In this document: positions 44,085 to 53,161 of the stretch, in pieces
How the letters are laid out: the number at the start of each line of letters is the position of its first letter
Numbering within the stretch: position 1 is the first letter of the stretch
Source: Phycisphaerales bacterium
GTDB taxonomy: Bacteria; Planctomycetota; Phycisphaerae; UBA1845; UTPLA1
Assembly (NCBI GenBank): GCA_022360095.1
Contig: JAKSDK010000138.1
Location: forward strand, 124,001-188,000
Reading direction: 5' to 3'
DNA: 64,000 nt
The notes under the pieces: generated by a model
Databases searched by the model: none
Told to the model about the DNA's origin: nothing
What the model saw: the letters and a program-made list of their open reading frames with translations, nothing else
Translations under genes and position numbers: made by a program

Positions 44085-46754
44085 TCAATCGGCGAGCGGA
44101 TAGCATTCGATTTCCTCCGTCTCTTCGTGACGGACTTCCGCAACCGGTGCGAGGTAATCGGTTGCGGTTGCAATGTCATCCGGAACAGCGTCGTTACTCT
44201 GGTCACCCAATTCCGCCGCGACGGCAGCAAACGAATGCTGCTGATTTCGGAAGGCCTCAACAAGTTCCGGATCAAATTGCATTCCGGATAGCTCGCAAAT
44301 GATCTTCATCGTTTCCGCATGGCTGAATGGAGGCTTGTAGGGACGTTTGGTACGCAAGGCATCGTACACATCCGCCAAAGCGACGATTCGAGCAGCCAGC
44401 GGAATCTCATCGCCCTTGAGCTGTTTCGGATAGCCCGTGCCGTTGTACCATTCATGGTGATTCCCGGCGATCTCTTCCGCCATCTTGAGATAGTCCACTT
44501 CCGGAACGTTCCTTCGCACCGACTGGATCAGCTCTACGCCCATATTTACGTGGGTTTTCATGATGGCCGCTTCTTCGAGACTGAGCTTGCCCGGCTTTCG
44601 GAGGATGTAGTCCGGGATACCGACTTTGCCGATATCGTGCAGCGGCACCGAGCGTGTAAGGTCTCGAATAAAACGTTCCGTGATTCGATTTTGATAAACG
44701 CCCATCGCGCGCAGCTCTTCGGCCAGCAAGACGGAGTACTGTGTGACGCGCTGAACGTGGTGCCCTGTATTGTCATCGCGGTATTCCGCAAGCTTCCCAA
44801 GGGCCTCGACAATGGAATCCTGGGCCTGATCACGTGACTTCCGGCTCATGTTGTCCGCAATGGCCGAGGCCGCCATGTTGCACGCCTGATTGATGTACTC
44901 CAGCTCTTCGGCATCAAAGGGGTCTCCTCCCTCGCGGTCACTGATGTTCAGAACACCAACGCTATGGGCGGCCACGCTGAGCGGGCTCGACATCTTCGGC
45001 ACACCCACGAGAATTTTGGCGTCGTATTCCTGATGATGGCCGCGCATTCGTTCGTCAAGCGAATTGACGATGATGGACTTGCGCGATTGGAAGGCCCGAC
45101 CTGCCATGCCGGATCCGAACGGAACCCGAAGCGTGGCAATGGTCCTGTCGTCGATTCCCTGGGACTCGGCAATCACGAGGTTTTTCTTTTGCTCGTCCGG
45201 AAACATAATCGAAATGCGGCGACATCCCGTCAATTCAGACATCATGCTGATCGTCTTCTTGAGTACCGCGTTCAAACTCAGCGCAGCTGCAAGGCTGCGT
45301 GAGAAGTCGATCAGCAACGACATCACGCGCCTCTGTTGCTCGTACCGTTTGTTCCTGAAGGACAACTCGATTTGCCCGCGATAAAGCTGGGCGAGCAGCT
45401 TAAGTCGTCGAACCACTTTTTGGGGATGAAGCGGACGAGTGATGTGGCCGTCAATGAACCCGAGCGCAGCCGTGATGACTTTTTCGTCACCGTTCTCCTC
45501 CCCGATCAAGACAACCGGGACATCACGTGTCCCCGCATCCGTCTTGAGGGTTTTTAAACAATTCAGCAAATTCGATTCCGAGGACATGGCGTCCATCAAA
45601 ATAACGTCCGGCTTGGTGCTCTTGACGACCGTGAGCACATCGGGCTCGCCGTTCGCCGCTGCAACCTCCACCGACTCCGACTCAAGAAGATTACGGCACT
45701 CCTTGCGAAAGCGCGCGCCGCCATTCAGGATAAGTGCGCCGATCGGCCCGCTCAGGGGTCTTTCAACATCCGGGAGGCGAGTATCTGAAACCTGATCGGG
45801 CTCGGCAGGCTGGTTCGAAATCCCCAGGTCATCATCCCCGGCCACGACGACTCGATTCCGCCCTGCTCGCTTCGCGCTGTATAGACAATCATCCGCCTTC
45901 TTGAGGAGATCCTCGTATTGAGCCATCTCGGATTCCCGAGCTGCGACGCCGAGGCTGACCGTCACACGCAACAACTGGTCCTCAGCGGCGATCGTGTGGC
46001 CTTCCACGACAGCTCGCAGATGTTCCGCGCACTCCGCCGCCTCCTGAAGACTGCTTTGCGGACAAATGACCAGAAACTCCTCGCCACCGAGACGACAGAC
46101 AGCATCCGCGGAGCGAACGTTCGTTCTCAGCAGTTCTGCCGTTTTCTTTAAGACGAGGTCGCCCACGGTATGCCCGTATGTATCATTGAAAGACTTGAAG
46201 TAGTCGATATCGAGCATGATGCAGGCAAATTGATCACTGCAAAGCGTTTTGCTGTTCCAGAACATGTCGAGCTTGTTGATCGCCTCTCGACGATTGTGCA
46301 GTCCCGTCAGCTCATCTTTCGTGGCCAATTCCGATTTGAGCTGTGAATCCCGGGTTTGGGTCGCGAGCCGATGCTCCATCAAGGATTTCTGGTAATCAAG
46401 CTCCTGTTCATACTTCAACTTCTGCTGGTTCGCCTCTTCACACTCCTGCTGAATTCGCTCGGCCAGCCGGTTGAATTCAAACGAGAGTTGCGACAATTCC
46501 TCAACACCCTCGTACTCGACCCGTTGCGACAGGTCTTTTCGCCCGATTTCATTGGCTTTCACAATGAGCGGCGTCACGGAAGCCACGATGGATCGCTTCG
46601 CACGAACCCCGAGGACCACGGTGACGAACATCGAAACCATGCAGGCAATTACAGTCGGCATCATCCCCAAGTTCAGGGACGCCACGACGGTCATCGCGGC
46701 CATGAGAACAATCACCGTTCCAATAATGGTTGATATTTTGGCGCGTATCGTCAT
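44085..46754 (-). CDS. GGDEF-REC-GAF-HD-GYP c-di-GMP signalling protein
   Basis: The 889-residue chain starts with two membrane spans (about 8-29 and 32-50), a HAMP-like linker and a coiled coil to about 140. A GGDEF domain follows: GGEEF at 223-227, with an inhibitory-site RxxD (RSAD, 214-217) five residues before it. A receiver domain (about 335-455) has Asp 388, but Arg 440 where the conserved Lys is expected. A GAF domain lies at about 490-635. The HD-GYP domain at about 655-845 has HDIGKVGIPD and GTGYPKQLKGDEIP. Both synthesis and breakdown of c-di-GMP appear possible. Confidence 0.92.
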   Translation of the reverse strand: MTIRAKISTIIGTVIVLMAAMTVVASLNLGMMPTVIACMVSMFVTVVLGVRAKRSIVASVTPLIVKANEIGRKDLSQRVEYEGVEELSQLSFEFNRLAERIQQECEEANQQKLKYEQELDYQKSLMEHRLATQTRDSQLKSELATKDELTGLHNRREAINKLDMFWNSKTLCSDQFACIMLDIDYFKSFNDTYGHTVGDLVLKKTAELLRTNVRSADAVCRLGGEEFLVICPQSSLQEAAECAEHLRAVVEGHTIAAEDQLLRVTVSLGVAARESEMAQYEDLLKKADDCLYSAKRAGRNRVVVAGDDDLGISNQPAEPDQVSDTRLPDVERPLSGPIGALILNGGARFRKECRNLLESESVEVAAANGEPDVLTVVKSTKPDVILMDAMSSESNLLNCLKTLKTDAGTRDVPVVLIGEENGDEKVITAALGFIDGHITRPLHPQKVVRRLKLLAQLYRGQIELSFRNKRYEQQRRVMSLLIDFSRSLAAALSLNAVLKKTISMMSELTGCRRISIMFPDEQKKNLVIAESQGIDDRTIATLRVPFGSGMAGRAFQSRKSIIVNSLDERMRGHHQEYDAKILVGVPKMSSPLSVAAHSVGVLNISDREGGDPFDAEELEYINQACNMAASAIADNMSRKSRDQAQDSIVEALGKLAEYRDDNTGHHVQRVTQYSVLLAEELRAMGVYQNRITERFIRDLTRSVPLHDIGKVGIPDYILRKPGKLSLEEAAIMKTHVNMGVELIQSVRRNVPEVDYLKMAEEIAGNHHEWYNGTGYPKQLKGDEIPLAARIVALADVYDALRTKRPYKPPFSHAETMKIICELSGMQFDPELVEAFRNQQHSFAAVAAELGDQSNDAVPDDIATATDYLAPVAEVRHEETEEIECYPLAD

Positions 46755-47231
46755 CGGCCCACCCGTGATATGGTCATCCCTTCGAAAATTCCGAAGAAGC
46801 GACGTCGAACAAATTCAACAAAGGTGGTCCTGCCGACCGACTGATCGGACGTACCGACACAAAGCATCCTGCGAGAAAGGAATTCGTCCAAGCACAAAAT
46901 GGGAAGCCACGGCGGTTTCATGGTGACGTGGAGACACAAAACCAACGGACGGCGCTTCATTGTTGCCCCCTTACCTCTCGACCAACGGTGCCCGCGCCTC
47001 GAATGTGCTCGCAGGACCGCTCGACAACTCATCACGTATGTCTCGTCTAACTTCCAATTGAACTTGGAATTCTGCAAACGCCCGGCCAGGATATTGGACG
47101 AGGGCTCAAGGATTCAGTGAATACAGGACCTGATGGAGTCGCTCTTAGACATGAAAAACATCAGGAGACGTGCGATAATCGTCTTGATGATCCGAATCTG
47201 CTAACGGCGGGACGTGCCCGAGGCGTGGTTC
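46755..47231. other. 477-bp gap with no supported gene
   Basis: This region lies upstream of the c-di-GMP gene and downstream of the APS kinase gene. Both are on the minus strand. A minus-strand frame (46751-47077) is open but overlaps the c-di-GMP start and has no coding features. The promoter of the c-di-GMP gene is probably here, though I could not identify a good one. Confidence 0.6.
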
Positions 47232-47837
47232 TTACAAATACCCCAAATCCTGCATGCGTCGCTTGATGATCTCCTCTTCCTGAGCCGTATATGCAGCACG
47301 CGCGGCCGCCGGAAGATAGCCGAGCCGCTCCAAAGTCGCCAGAATCCTCTGGACGCCGATCTCCGCGGATTCATCCTCCGTGTCACACAACACCTGCGGG
47401 TCGTCCGGTTCCTCGTAGGGTGCATTCACGCCCGCGACATGCTGGATCTCACCACGCTGTGCACGGCCAATGAGGTCCTTCTCGTCACGCTGACGCAGGA
47501 TGCCCATGGGGCAACGACAGTACACTTCGACAAACCGACCGATATCCTTGCGAATTTTTTCTCGGACATCGCTGTAAGGTGACACGGCCGCGACGATGGC
47601 GATGATTCCGTTTCGGTTCAGGAGCTTGCATTCATAGGCGATTCGCTGCATGGCCTGCTCGATCTCGTCCCGAGTGAACCCGAGCGAGCGGTTGAGCGCC
47701 TGGCGTATCCTTCCGGAATCCAGAACCTCGCACTGGTGCCCTCGACCGGTCAGCTCATTGTGCAGTTTCCTGGCCAGGGTGCTTTTCCCTGAGCCGGTCA
47801 GGCCCGTGAACCAGACTGTAAAGCCGTCAGAGCTCAT
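47232..47837 (-). CDS. cysC: Adenylyl-sulfate (APS) kinase
   Basis: This 201-residue enzyme makes PAPS from APS and ATP in the cytoplasm. The P-loop is GLTGSGKST at 12-20, and the conserved SPY (Ser 86) lies in IVAAVSPYSDVREKIR. GVNAPYEEPDDPQV is also characteristic. The C-terminal extension (about 175-201) is charged and not typical. No ATP sulfurylase or PAPS reductase gene is next to it. PAPS may serve sulfotransferases rather than assimilation in this organism, but that is inference. Confidence 0.93.
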   Translation of the reverse strand: MSSDGFTVWFTGLTGSGKSTLARKLHNELTGRGHQCEVLDSGRIRQALNRSLGFTRDEIEQAMQRIAYECKLLNRNGIIAIVAAVSPYSDVREKIRKDIGRFVEVYCRCPMGILRQRDEKDLIGRAQRGEIQHVAGVNAPYEEPDDPQVLCDTEDESAEIGVQRILATLERLGYLPAAARAAYTAQEEEIIKRRMQDLGYL

Positions 47838-48036
47838 CGCGTTCCCTACGGTACCGGCTTCGCCTCATTTCGGCCAGTATACCGCCGAGGCGGATAAGTG
47901 ACGATCAATAACGATGTGGAGAATGGCCGACCTTGACCGCATTTGACCTCCGCCCATCAAACTCGCTAGTCCTGTAAATGAAATCCACGTCGCGAACGAC
48001 GTATCTCTCTCCGTCTGACGTCCGGGATGAGCATCG

Positions 48037-48086
48037 TTGCATCCGCCATCCCGTTTTACGCTATACTGATTGGCAGCCAATTGGCT
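48037..48086 (+). promoter_or_regulatory. Possible promoter with palindromic site before the FkbM gene
   Basis: A -35-like TTGCAT (48037-48042) and a -10 TATACT (48062-48067) are 19 bases apart, a slightly long spacer. Immediately after lies AGCCAATTGGCT (48075-48086), a perfect 12-base palindrome overlapping ATTGGCAGCCAAT (48069-48081). Its place at the expected transcription start suggests an operator. Confidence 0.35.
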
Positions 48087-48120
48087 CAATTTCTGGAATT
48101 CATAAACGGGTTGCCATGCC

Positions 48121-48873
48121 ATGAACCTTTCAGGCATTTCGTACAAATCGCTGCTCGGGAAAGCCCTTCGTCTTCCGTTGCGGCTTATTCCTTCCAAGGC
48201 CGTCGTTCGAGTGTTGCAAGGTTCATTGAAAGGAAAGAAGTGGATCGCAGGATCGAGCAATCATGGGTGCTGGATCGGCAGCTACGAACACGACAAGCGC
48301 GTCTTGTTCGAGGGAACGTTAAAGGAAAGCAGCGTCGTATTTGACATCGGCGCCAATGTCGGCTTCTACACGCTCTTGGCCTCCACGCTCGTGGGGAAAG
48401 AAGGACACGTCTTCGCCTTCGAGCCTTTTCCGGCAAACCTGACCTACTTGAAAGAGCACCTACGCTTGAACAACATCGAGAATGTCACGGTCTTTGATGC
48501 CGCGGTTTCAGACAAGTCGGGAACGACTTTCTTTGAAGAGGGGCCGAGCCGCTCGATGGGACACATCTCGTCGACCGGGACACTTCAGGTTCAAACAGTG
48601 GTCATCGATGAGCTGGTTGCTGCAGGAAACTTGCCGACGCCTGACTATATCAAGATGGATATCGAGGGTGCGGAAGTTCATGCCTTGTCCGGCGCCAAAT
48701 CCATGCTTTCAGAATCTCATCCGACCATTTTCCTCGCGACGCATGGAAGCGATATTCACGATGAATGTTGCCGCTTGCTTCGCTCGCTGGATTATGAGCT
48801 GCAGTCCATCGATGGAACGAACCTGGAATCATCACGCGAAATACTGGCGACGTACAACGGCGGCAAGCAATGA
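48121..48873 (+). CDS. FkbM family methyltransferase
   Basis: This 250-residue SAM-dependent methyltransferase has motif I as SVVFDIGANVGFYTLLAST, followed by HVFAFEPFPANLTYLKEHL and VSDKSGTTFF. PDYIKMDIEGAEVHALSGA is the FkbM hallmark. Such enzymes methylate hydroxyls on sugars or polyketides. It has no glycosyltransferase next to it here, so the substrate is unclear. The N-terminal 50 residues are basic and contain a slightly hydrophobic stretch (LRLPLRLIPSKAVVRVL). Confidence 0.9.
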   Translation: MNLSGISYKSLLGKALRLPLRLIPSKAVVRVLQGSLKGKKWIAGSSNHGCWIGSYEHDKRVLFEGTLKESSVVFDIGANVGFYTLLASTLVGKEGHVFAFEPFPANLTYLKEHLRLNNIENVTVFDAAVSDKSGTTFFEEGPSRSMGHISSTGTLQVQTVVIDELVAAGNLPTPDYIKMDIEGAEVHALSGAKSMLSESHPTIFLATHGSDIHDECCRLLRSLDYELQSIDGTNLESSREILATYNGGKQ

Positions 48874-48908
48874 ATTCGCTAAACATTCTTCGCTAAGACG
48901 GATCGCCT

Positions 48909-50210
48909 ATGTCCAGAAAATCGGCGCAAGAAGAATGGCATGCCAAGACGCTCGAATACGTCACGGCCGTGAACGCGTTTGTCGAAAAAGGGCTTCGTGA
49001 AGGGTGGGAAAACGCCGGAGAAGAGCCCGGAGAACCAGGTCGGGGCCCCTTTGTGGGAGCCGCCATCGATGCGGTTCGCAAGGCGAACACGAACGGTGAA
49101 CTGAGCAACCTCAGAGAACGTTGGCCCCCTGCACACCGTCCCTTGGCAGGACTTCTCGAAAAAAAGGGACAGTGCATTCCCGTTGTTTGCATCCTGCCTG
49201 ATGGGTCGATTCTCGCGCGCGTCGGTGGGTATGATGAGCCGGGTCGCACGGTCCATCTCCGCGGCGACTCTGCTGTTGACGTCCCGGACGTACCGTTCTT
49301 CGGACACGGACCAAACCGTCGCCATTTTGCGGTCTTCCAAAAGGACGGCGTCCATATTATTGACGGTTGGAACGGCCCTTCGACCGCGAAGTGCCCTTGG
49401 CCCACCGGTTTGGAAGATATGCCGGATGGCAGTGATGCCTCGCCGTGGGAAGCGCCCCCGACGCCGACGCAGCTCATTCCATTTCCGAGCGGAAAGCGAG
49501 TTCTCCTGGTTTGCGGTGAAGGTGCCTTCGTCTTGTCGGAATTCGAAGCCAAGCGACTGCTGCCAACCAAAGAAGACCTCGGTTGGCTTTGTAAAGAGAA
49601 CCCGGACGGCAAGCCAGAGCGGCTTCTCGACATGGAGCACGGTGCCGTGTCCAAAGACGGCAAGCTCATCGCCGTCGGCTCTCAAGACAGTTCGCACTTG
49701 GTATTCAATGACCAACTCGAAATAATCGGAGAAGTTGCGCCTCGAAGTTCGTACCCGCATTACGCCCTTTTCAGTTCCGACGGCCATATGATCGCGTTCA
49801 ACGCTTGCCACTTCTACGACGGCGTCACAATAGGAGTCCCAACGCAGATTTTGCCTGTCGCGGAATTGCACGAACACGACGAGCGTATTCCAGACCTGCA
49901 TGACAATGCAAGAGTCTACGCCGGCGTTAGCCGCAACGACGAGTTCATTGTCGGCGATGCATACGGATATGTGCGCGCCTTTGACACGAAAGGGGAAGCT
50001 CGGTGGCAACACTTTATCGGCTCAACGATTTGCGCCATGGACATTTCCCCTGACGGAAAAACGCTCGTTGTTGCAACCTACGCCGGTTTCTTGTCGATCA
50101 TCCAACTCGACGCCGGTAAACGGGCTCCCTATCAAATCGGCACCGGCAATCACGTGGAAACACGACGATGGATTTTCTGGAAAGACGAACCCAGACCGCT
50201 CATCTGGTAA
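48909..50210 (+). CDS. Unidentified protein, probable beta-propeller
   Basis: This 433-residue protein is not recognised as a family. An N-terminal helical segment (1 to about 85) is followed by repeated strands of the type VPVVCILPDGSILARVGGYD, FAVFQKDGVHIIDGW, VSKDGKLIAVGSQDSSHLVF, FSSDGHMIAFNAC and ISPDGKTLVVATYAGFLSII, spaced by about 45-60 residues. This looks like a WD40- or YncE-like propeller. No signal peptide is visible. It is followed by two small genes of unknown function. Confidence 0.75.
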   Translation: MSRKSAQEEWHAKTLEYVTAVNAFVEKGLREGWENAGEEPGEPGRGPFVGAAIDAVRKANTNGELSNLRERWPPAHRPLAGLLEKKGQCIPVVCILPDGSILARVGGYDEPGRTVHLRGDSAVDVPDVPFFGHGPNRRHFAVFQKDGVHIIDGWNGPSTAKCPWPTGLEDMPDGSDASPWEAPPTPTQLIPFPSGKRVLLVCGEGAFVLSEFEAKRLLPTKEDLGWLCKENPDGKPERLLDMEHGAVSKDGKLIAVGSQDSSHLVFNDQLEIIGEVAPRSSYPHYALFSSDGHMIAFNACHFYDGVTIGVPTQILPVAELHEHDERIPDLHDNARVYAGVSRNDEFIVGDAYGYVRAFDTKGEARWQHFIGSTICAMDISPDGKTLVVATYAGFLSIIQLDAGKRAPYQIGTGNHVETRRWIFWKDEPRPLIW

Positions 50211-50335
50211 ACCGGCTCATCGGCTGAAAGAAACCCGGGAAACGGCACCCACGATTCACAGCATGGACTGGATGGACAGATGGGCCGTCCCTATGATTAG
50301 GCGGGCCTCGCATTTTCATCTTAGAAAGCAGCGGC

Positions 50336-50734
50336 ATGAAACTGAGAATCGCGACGGGTCTTCTCGCCATGACGAATTTTTCCTTTCTCTTGGACTGCGA
50401 TCCTTGCACGACACCGGTCGATCTGGCTTCATCTCCAAACTATGAGCAGGCCTTAGAAGACGCTCGCGAATCCGAGGCAACGGCCGCCATCTGTGAGCTG
50501 TTTCCAGATGCAATCGAGACCGGCACCTGTGGTGACGGCAGCGTTCTGTTCATTTCGTCCGGCACCGGTTTTGTCGTCACGCATGAATATTACGACGCCG
50601 AAACAGGAGAGTTCATCGGCAGCATGCTGCAATCGGATGCGATTGATCAACTCTGTGGCGGTGTCACCTATTCGGGTGTGGGCCGATTCATAGATTGCTC
50701 AGATCGCGTCGTTGTGGAAAACCTCTGCCCCTGA
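50336..50734 (+). CDS. Small secreted cysteine-rich protein, unknown
   Basis: The product is 132 residues with a short hydrophobic N-terminus (IATGLLAMTNFSFLL), then DCDPCTTPVD. A lipobox is imperfect because Asp occupies the residue before Cys 21. About six further cysteines may form disulfides (CELF, CGDG, LCGG, DCSD, NLCP). No family is recognised. The codon pattern and start are plausible (ATG after GCAGCGGC). It lies between the propeller-like gene and a membrane protein gene. Confidence 0.55.
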   Translation: MKLRIATGLLAMTNFSFLLDCDPCTTPVDLASSPNYEQALEDARESEATAAICELFPDAIETGTCGDGSVLFISSGTGFVVTHEYYDAETGEFIGSMLQSDAIDQLCGGVTYSGVGRFIDCSDRVVVENLCP

Positions 50735-50881
50735 TCAACGTTGGTGATATGTTGTTTGTGACGGATCTTGGCCCATGGGTGCTCCACAACTGGAGAAATC
50801 TCACAGGCGTCCGTCGATTTCTTGAGTTCAAGGTGCGAAAATCCGACCCCGATGCCCCACGCCGCGTAGTATCATGCGGCC

Positions 50882-51271
50882 ATGAAGAACCCTTACCGTT
50901 ACGAAATCGCAGGAATCTTCGCCCTCGGCCCTCTCATTCTGGTCGGTGAGCTTTGGCGCCGTTGGGGCGACCTGCTCAGCCCGGGCTGCATCGACGATTT
51001 CTTTTATTTCCTCATCGCCATGTTCGCGGCTTACCTCCTGCGGAAACGAAAGTACGCCGGGCAACTACTCTGGCTCTACGCCTGCGGGATCGGAACTTTC
51101 GGCATCTATTTCAGCCTGTTCGCTTCGTTGTATCACTATGACCAAGGTGACGCCTCCGGCGTGGCGATGCCCGTGGTCGTCGCGTTCAAATGCGTCGGCG
51201 TCTTCCTGGTCACACTCATCAGCGTCCGGGCATTCAAGATTCTAAGAACTAAGCGCTTCTTTGAGAATTGA
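50882..51271 (+). CDS. Small integral membrane protein, unknown
   Basis: The product has 129 residues and about four membrane helices: IAGIFALGPLILVGEL, FFYFLIAMFAAYLL, LLWLYACGIGTFGIYFSLFA and VVVAFKCVGVFLVTLISV. The C-terminus is basic (KILRTKRFFEN). I do not recognise a family. It stands alone, followed by a GC-rich hairpin. Confidence 0.65.
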   Translation: MKNPYRYEIAGIFALGPLILVGELWRRWGDLLSPGCIDDFFYFLIAMFAAYLLRKRKYAGQLLWLYACGIGTFGIYFSLFASLYHYDQGDASGVAMPVVVAFKCVGVFLVTLISVRAFKILRTKRFFEN

Positions 51272-51277
51272 ATGTAG

Positions 51278-51294
51278 GGCGGGCTCCGCCCGCC
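51278..51294. repeat. GC-rich hairpin after the small membrane protein gene
   Basis: GGCGGGC and GCCCGCC form a perfect 7-base-pair stem with a three-base loop (TCC), seven bases after the stop codon of the membrane protein gene. It resembles a common short palindromic intergenic element. It may act as a weak terminator or be a REP-like unit. Confidence 0.55.
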
Positions 51295-51373
51295 GGGATG
51301 AGGACGCGTACCCCACATTTGCGTCCGAAAAGACAGTCAGAATCACGTCTTGACTCCGACGGTATTCCGGTCT

Positions 51374-51401
51374 TTAGCCTGCGGATAGATTACGGTATAA
51401 T
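51374..51401 (+). promoter_or_regulatory. Probable promoter of the DUF11 protein gene
   Basis: A consensus -10 box TATAAT (51396-51401) is preceded at 16 bases by TTAGCC (51374-51379), a weak -35. It lies about 65 bases upstream of the start codon. Confidence 0.5.
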
Positions 51402-51465
51402 GGCGAATACAGTTCGCGGCGGTGATATCTTGGAGAAACTAATCACTTAGGATGAGAGAATCACC

Positions 51466-52731
51466 ATGCATACTCTGGAAAAAACCAACAAATCGTTGAA
51501 TGACCGAACGTTGTCCCTCGTCGCCCCGACGGTGCTCGTGCTGGCGTTGATGCTCTGGCCGACGCCCGCGAAGGGCCAGTGCGTCGGGACGACCAAGACG
51601 ATCGACGCCGGGCCAATCGGCACGGGCACCCCGAACCACCCCAGCACCAACGGCGTGCAACCGATCAGACTGAACCGAAATGGCACCCGTCCAACCTGTC
51701 TCGCGCCCAAGGTCTGCCCAGGCACCGCCGGCATTGCCGGGGACAGGAACTTCGACGCCTATGAGTTTGCGAACCTGGAAGACAATACGGTGTGCGTCGA
51801 GATCGACTTCACGACCGGCTGCGACGCCGATTTCTTTGCGGGGGTCTACCTGAACGCATTTGATCCCGATGATCTGTGCGCGAATTATCTGGCCGACCTC
51901 GGCGCCTCCAGTGACGGCGTGTTTTCCTTCGAGGTGCCGGCGTTGACCAGCTTCATCTTCGTCGTCTATGAGAAGGACCCGGGCGTCCCGTGCGCCGCCT
52001 ACAGCTTCGACGTCTGCGGTCTGATCTTCCAGCCGGATTTGAGCATCACCAAAATCGAAGACCCGGACCCCGTCGTGCAGAACATGCCGCTGACCTACAC
52101 TCTGACGGTGGCGAACAACTCGCCCTTGGCCGCCGACGACGTGGTCGTGGAAGACACGCTTCCCGCCGGTGTGACGGTCACCGGGATCACCACCCCTCAG
52201 GGCGGCTTCACACAGACGGGCAACGTCATCACCTTCAACCTCGGCACGGTCGCAGGCAACACCGACGTCACCATCACGATTGAGGTGACGCCGACGGAGT
52301 CCGGCGTGCTCACCAACACGGCCGAAGTATCGACCCCCTTGCCGGATCTGGACCCGTCGGACAATACCGCGACCGTTCAAACGGCCGTGCTCGGAGACGC
52401 GGATGGCGACGGCGTTCTTGACGACGACGACCCGTGCCCCAACGACGCGACTGACGACAGCGACGGCGACGGTGTGTGCGACAGCGACGACGCATGCCCG
52501 GGTTCGGACGATTCGGTCGACACCGACGGCGACGGCACGCCGGATGATTGTGATGCAACGCCGACCGGCCCGGCCGATCCGCCAGGCACAACCGGCCCCG
52601 GCCAAACCGTCCCAGGCGAGGACTGCTGCGGCAACGGCATGGACGGCATGATGTTGATGCCGATGACGATGCTCGGCATCGGCTGGCTGCGCCGTCGCAG
52701 CCACGTGCGACACCGCCGGATGGCTGATTGA
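51466..52731 (+). CDS. Secreted DUF11/thrombospondin type-3 repeat protein with Cys-Cys-Gly tail
   Basis: This 421-residue protein has a long signal peptide (about 1-37, LVAPTVLVLALMLWPTPAKG). The first half is a beta-rich domain with paired cysteines. A DUF11 domain follows at about 188-308 (DLSITKIEDPDPV, then DDVVVEDTLPAGVTVTGI). Calcium-binding thrombospondin type-3 repeats come next (DADGDGVLDDDDPCP, DSDGDGVCDSDDACP, DTDGDGTPDDCD). The C-terminus is DCCGNG (386-391), a Met-rich hydrophobic stretch, then WLRRR: a sorting-type tail not of PEP-CTERM kind. It is probably a surface protein. Confidence 0.88.
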   Translation: MHTLEKTNKSLNDRTLSLVAPTVLVLALMLWPTPAKGQCVGTTKTIDAGPIGTGTPNHPSTNGVQPIRLNRNGTRPTCLAPKVCPGTAGIAGDRNFDAYEFANLEDNTVCVEIDFTTGCDADFFAGVYLNAFDPDDLCANYLADLGASSDGVFSFEVPALTSFIFVVYEKDPGVPCAAYSFDVCGLIFQPDLSITKIEDPDPVVQNMPLTYTLTVANNSPLAADDVVVEDTLPAGVTVTGITTPQGGFTQTGNVITFNLGTVAGNTDVTITIEVTPTESGVLTNTAEVSTPLPDLDPSDNTATVQTAVLGDADGDGVLDDDDPCPNDATDDSDGDGVCDSDDACPGSDDSVDTDGDGTPDDCDATPTGPADPPGTTGPGQTVPGEDCCGNGMDGMMLMPMTMLGIGWLRRRSHVRHRRMAD

Positions 52732-52908
52732 CCTCGGTCTTCTTCGAAACCGTCCGACGATTCACGAACGATCGGCGCAGGATTCCCCACCTTGCCCAGA
52801 AGCAAGGGCGGAGCATCCCATGCCCTATGCGTTTACGTTCTGCCATCGTCGATATAGAATATACGGTCGTGATCAACCCTGGGAGCCACAGATCATCGGG
52901 AGTTTGTG

Positions 52909-53109
52909 ATGACCAAATCACGTAAGTTGCGAACGATCGCCAAGTTTGGCTTGACGCCCATACTTTTTCTCCTTTGCGGCACTACGATCTGGCAAGCTGC
53001 GATCGCAGATGGATTCAGTCGTTGGGCCATCATAAGAGTTTCACTCGTGACGTTCATTTTCGTGGTGGTGGTCCTGGCAAGCGTCATGGCTTGGCGTGAA
53101 ACGAACTAA
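52909..53109 (+). CDS. Small membrane protein, unknown
   Basis: The product has about 66 residues with two membrane helices (FGLTPILFLLCGTTIWQAAI and IRVSLVTFIFVVVVLASVMA) and basic N-terminus MTKSRKLRT. No family is recognised. The start is one of two adjacent ATG codons at 52906 and 52909. It precedes the hairpin region at 53162-53247. Confidence 0.5.
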   Translation: MTKSRKLRTIAKFGLTPILFLLCGTTIWQAAIADGFSRWAIIRVSLVTFIFVVVVLASVMAWRETN

Positions 53110-53161
53110 GTCTAGTAGTGGCCGTCGGGAAAAAGACGGTCGTGGTTCACTTTGATATTAA

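Noticed and set aside
46751..47077. Minus-strand frame of 108 codons overlapping the start of the c-di-GMP gene
   Set aside because: No family features, odd amino-acid composition, and the overlap with a strongly supported gene make it unlikely.
51439..52713. Minus-strand open frame of 424 codons opposite the DUF11 protein gene
   Set aside because: It is an antisense shadow rich in Arg, Val and His; the plus strand has a signal peptide, DUF11 and thrombospondin-3 repeats.
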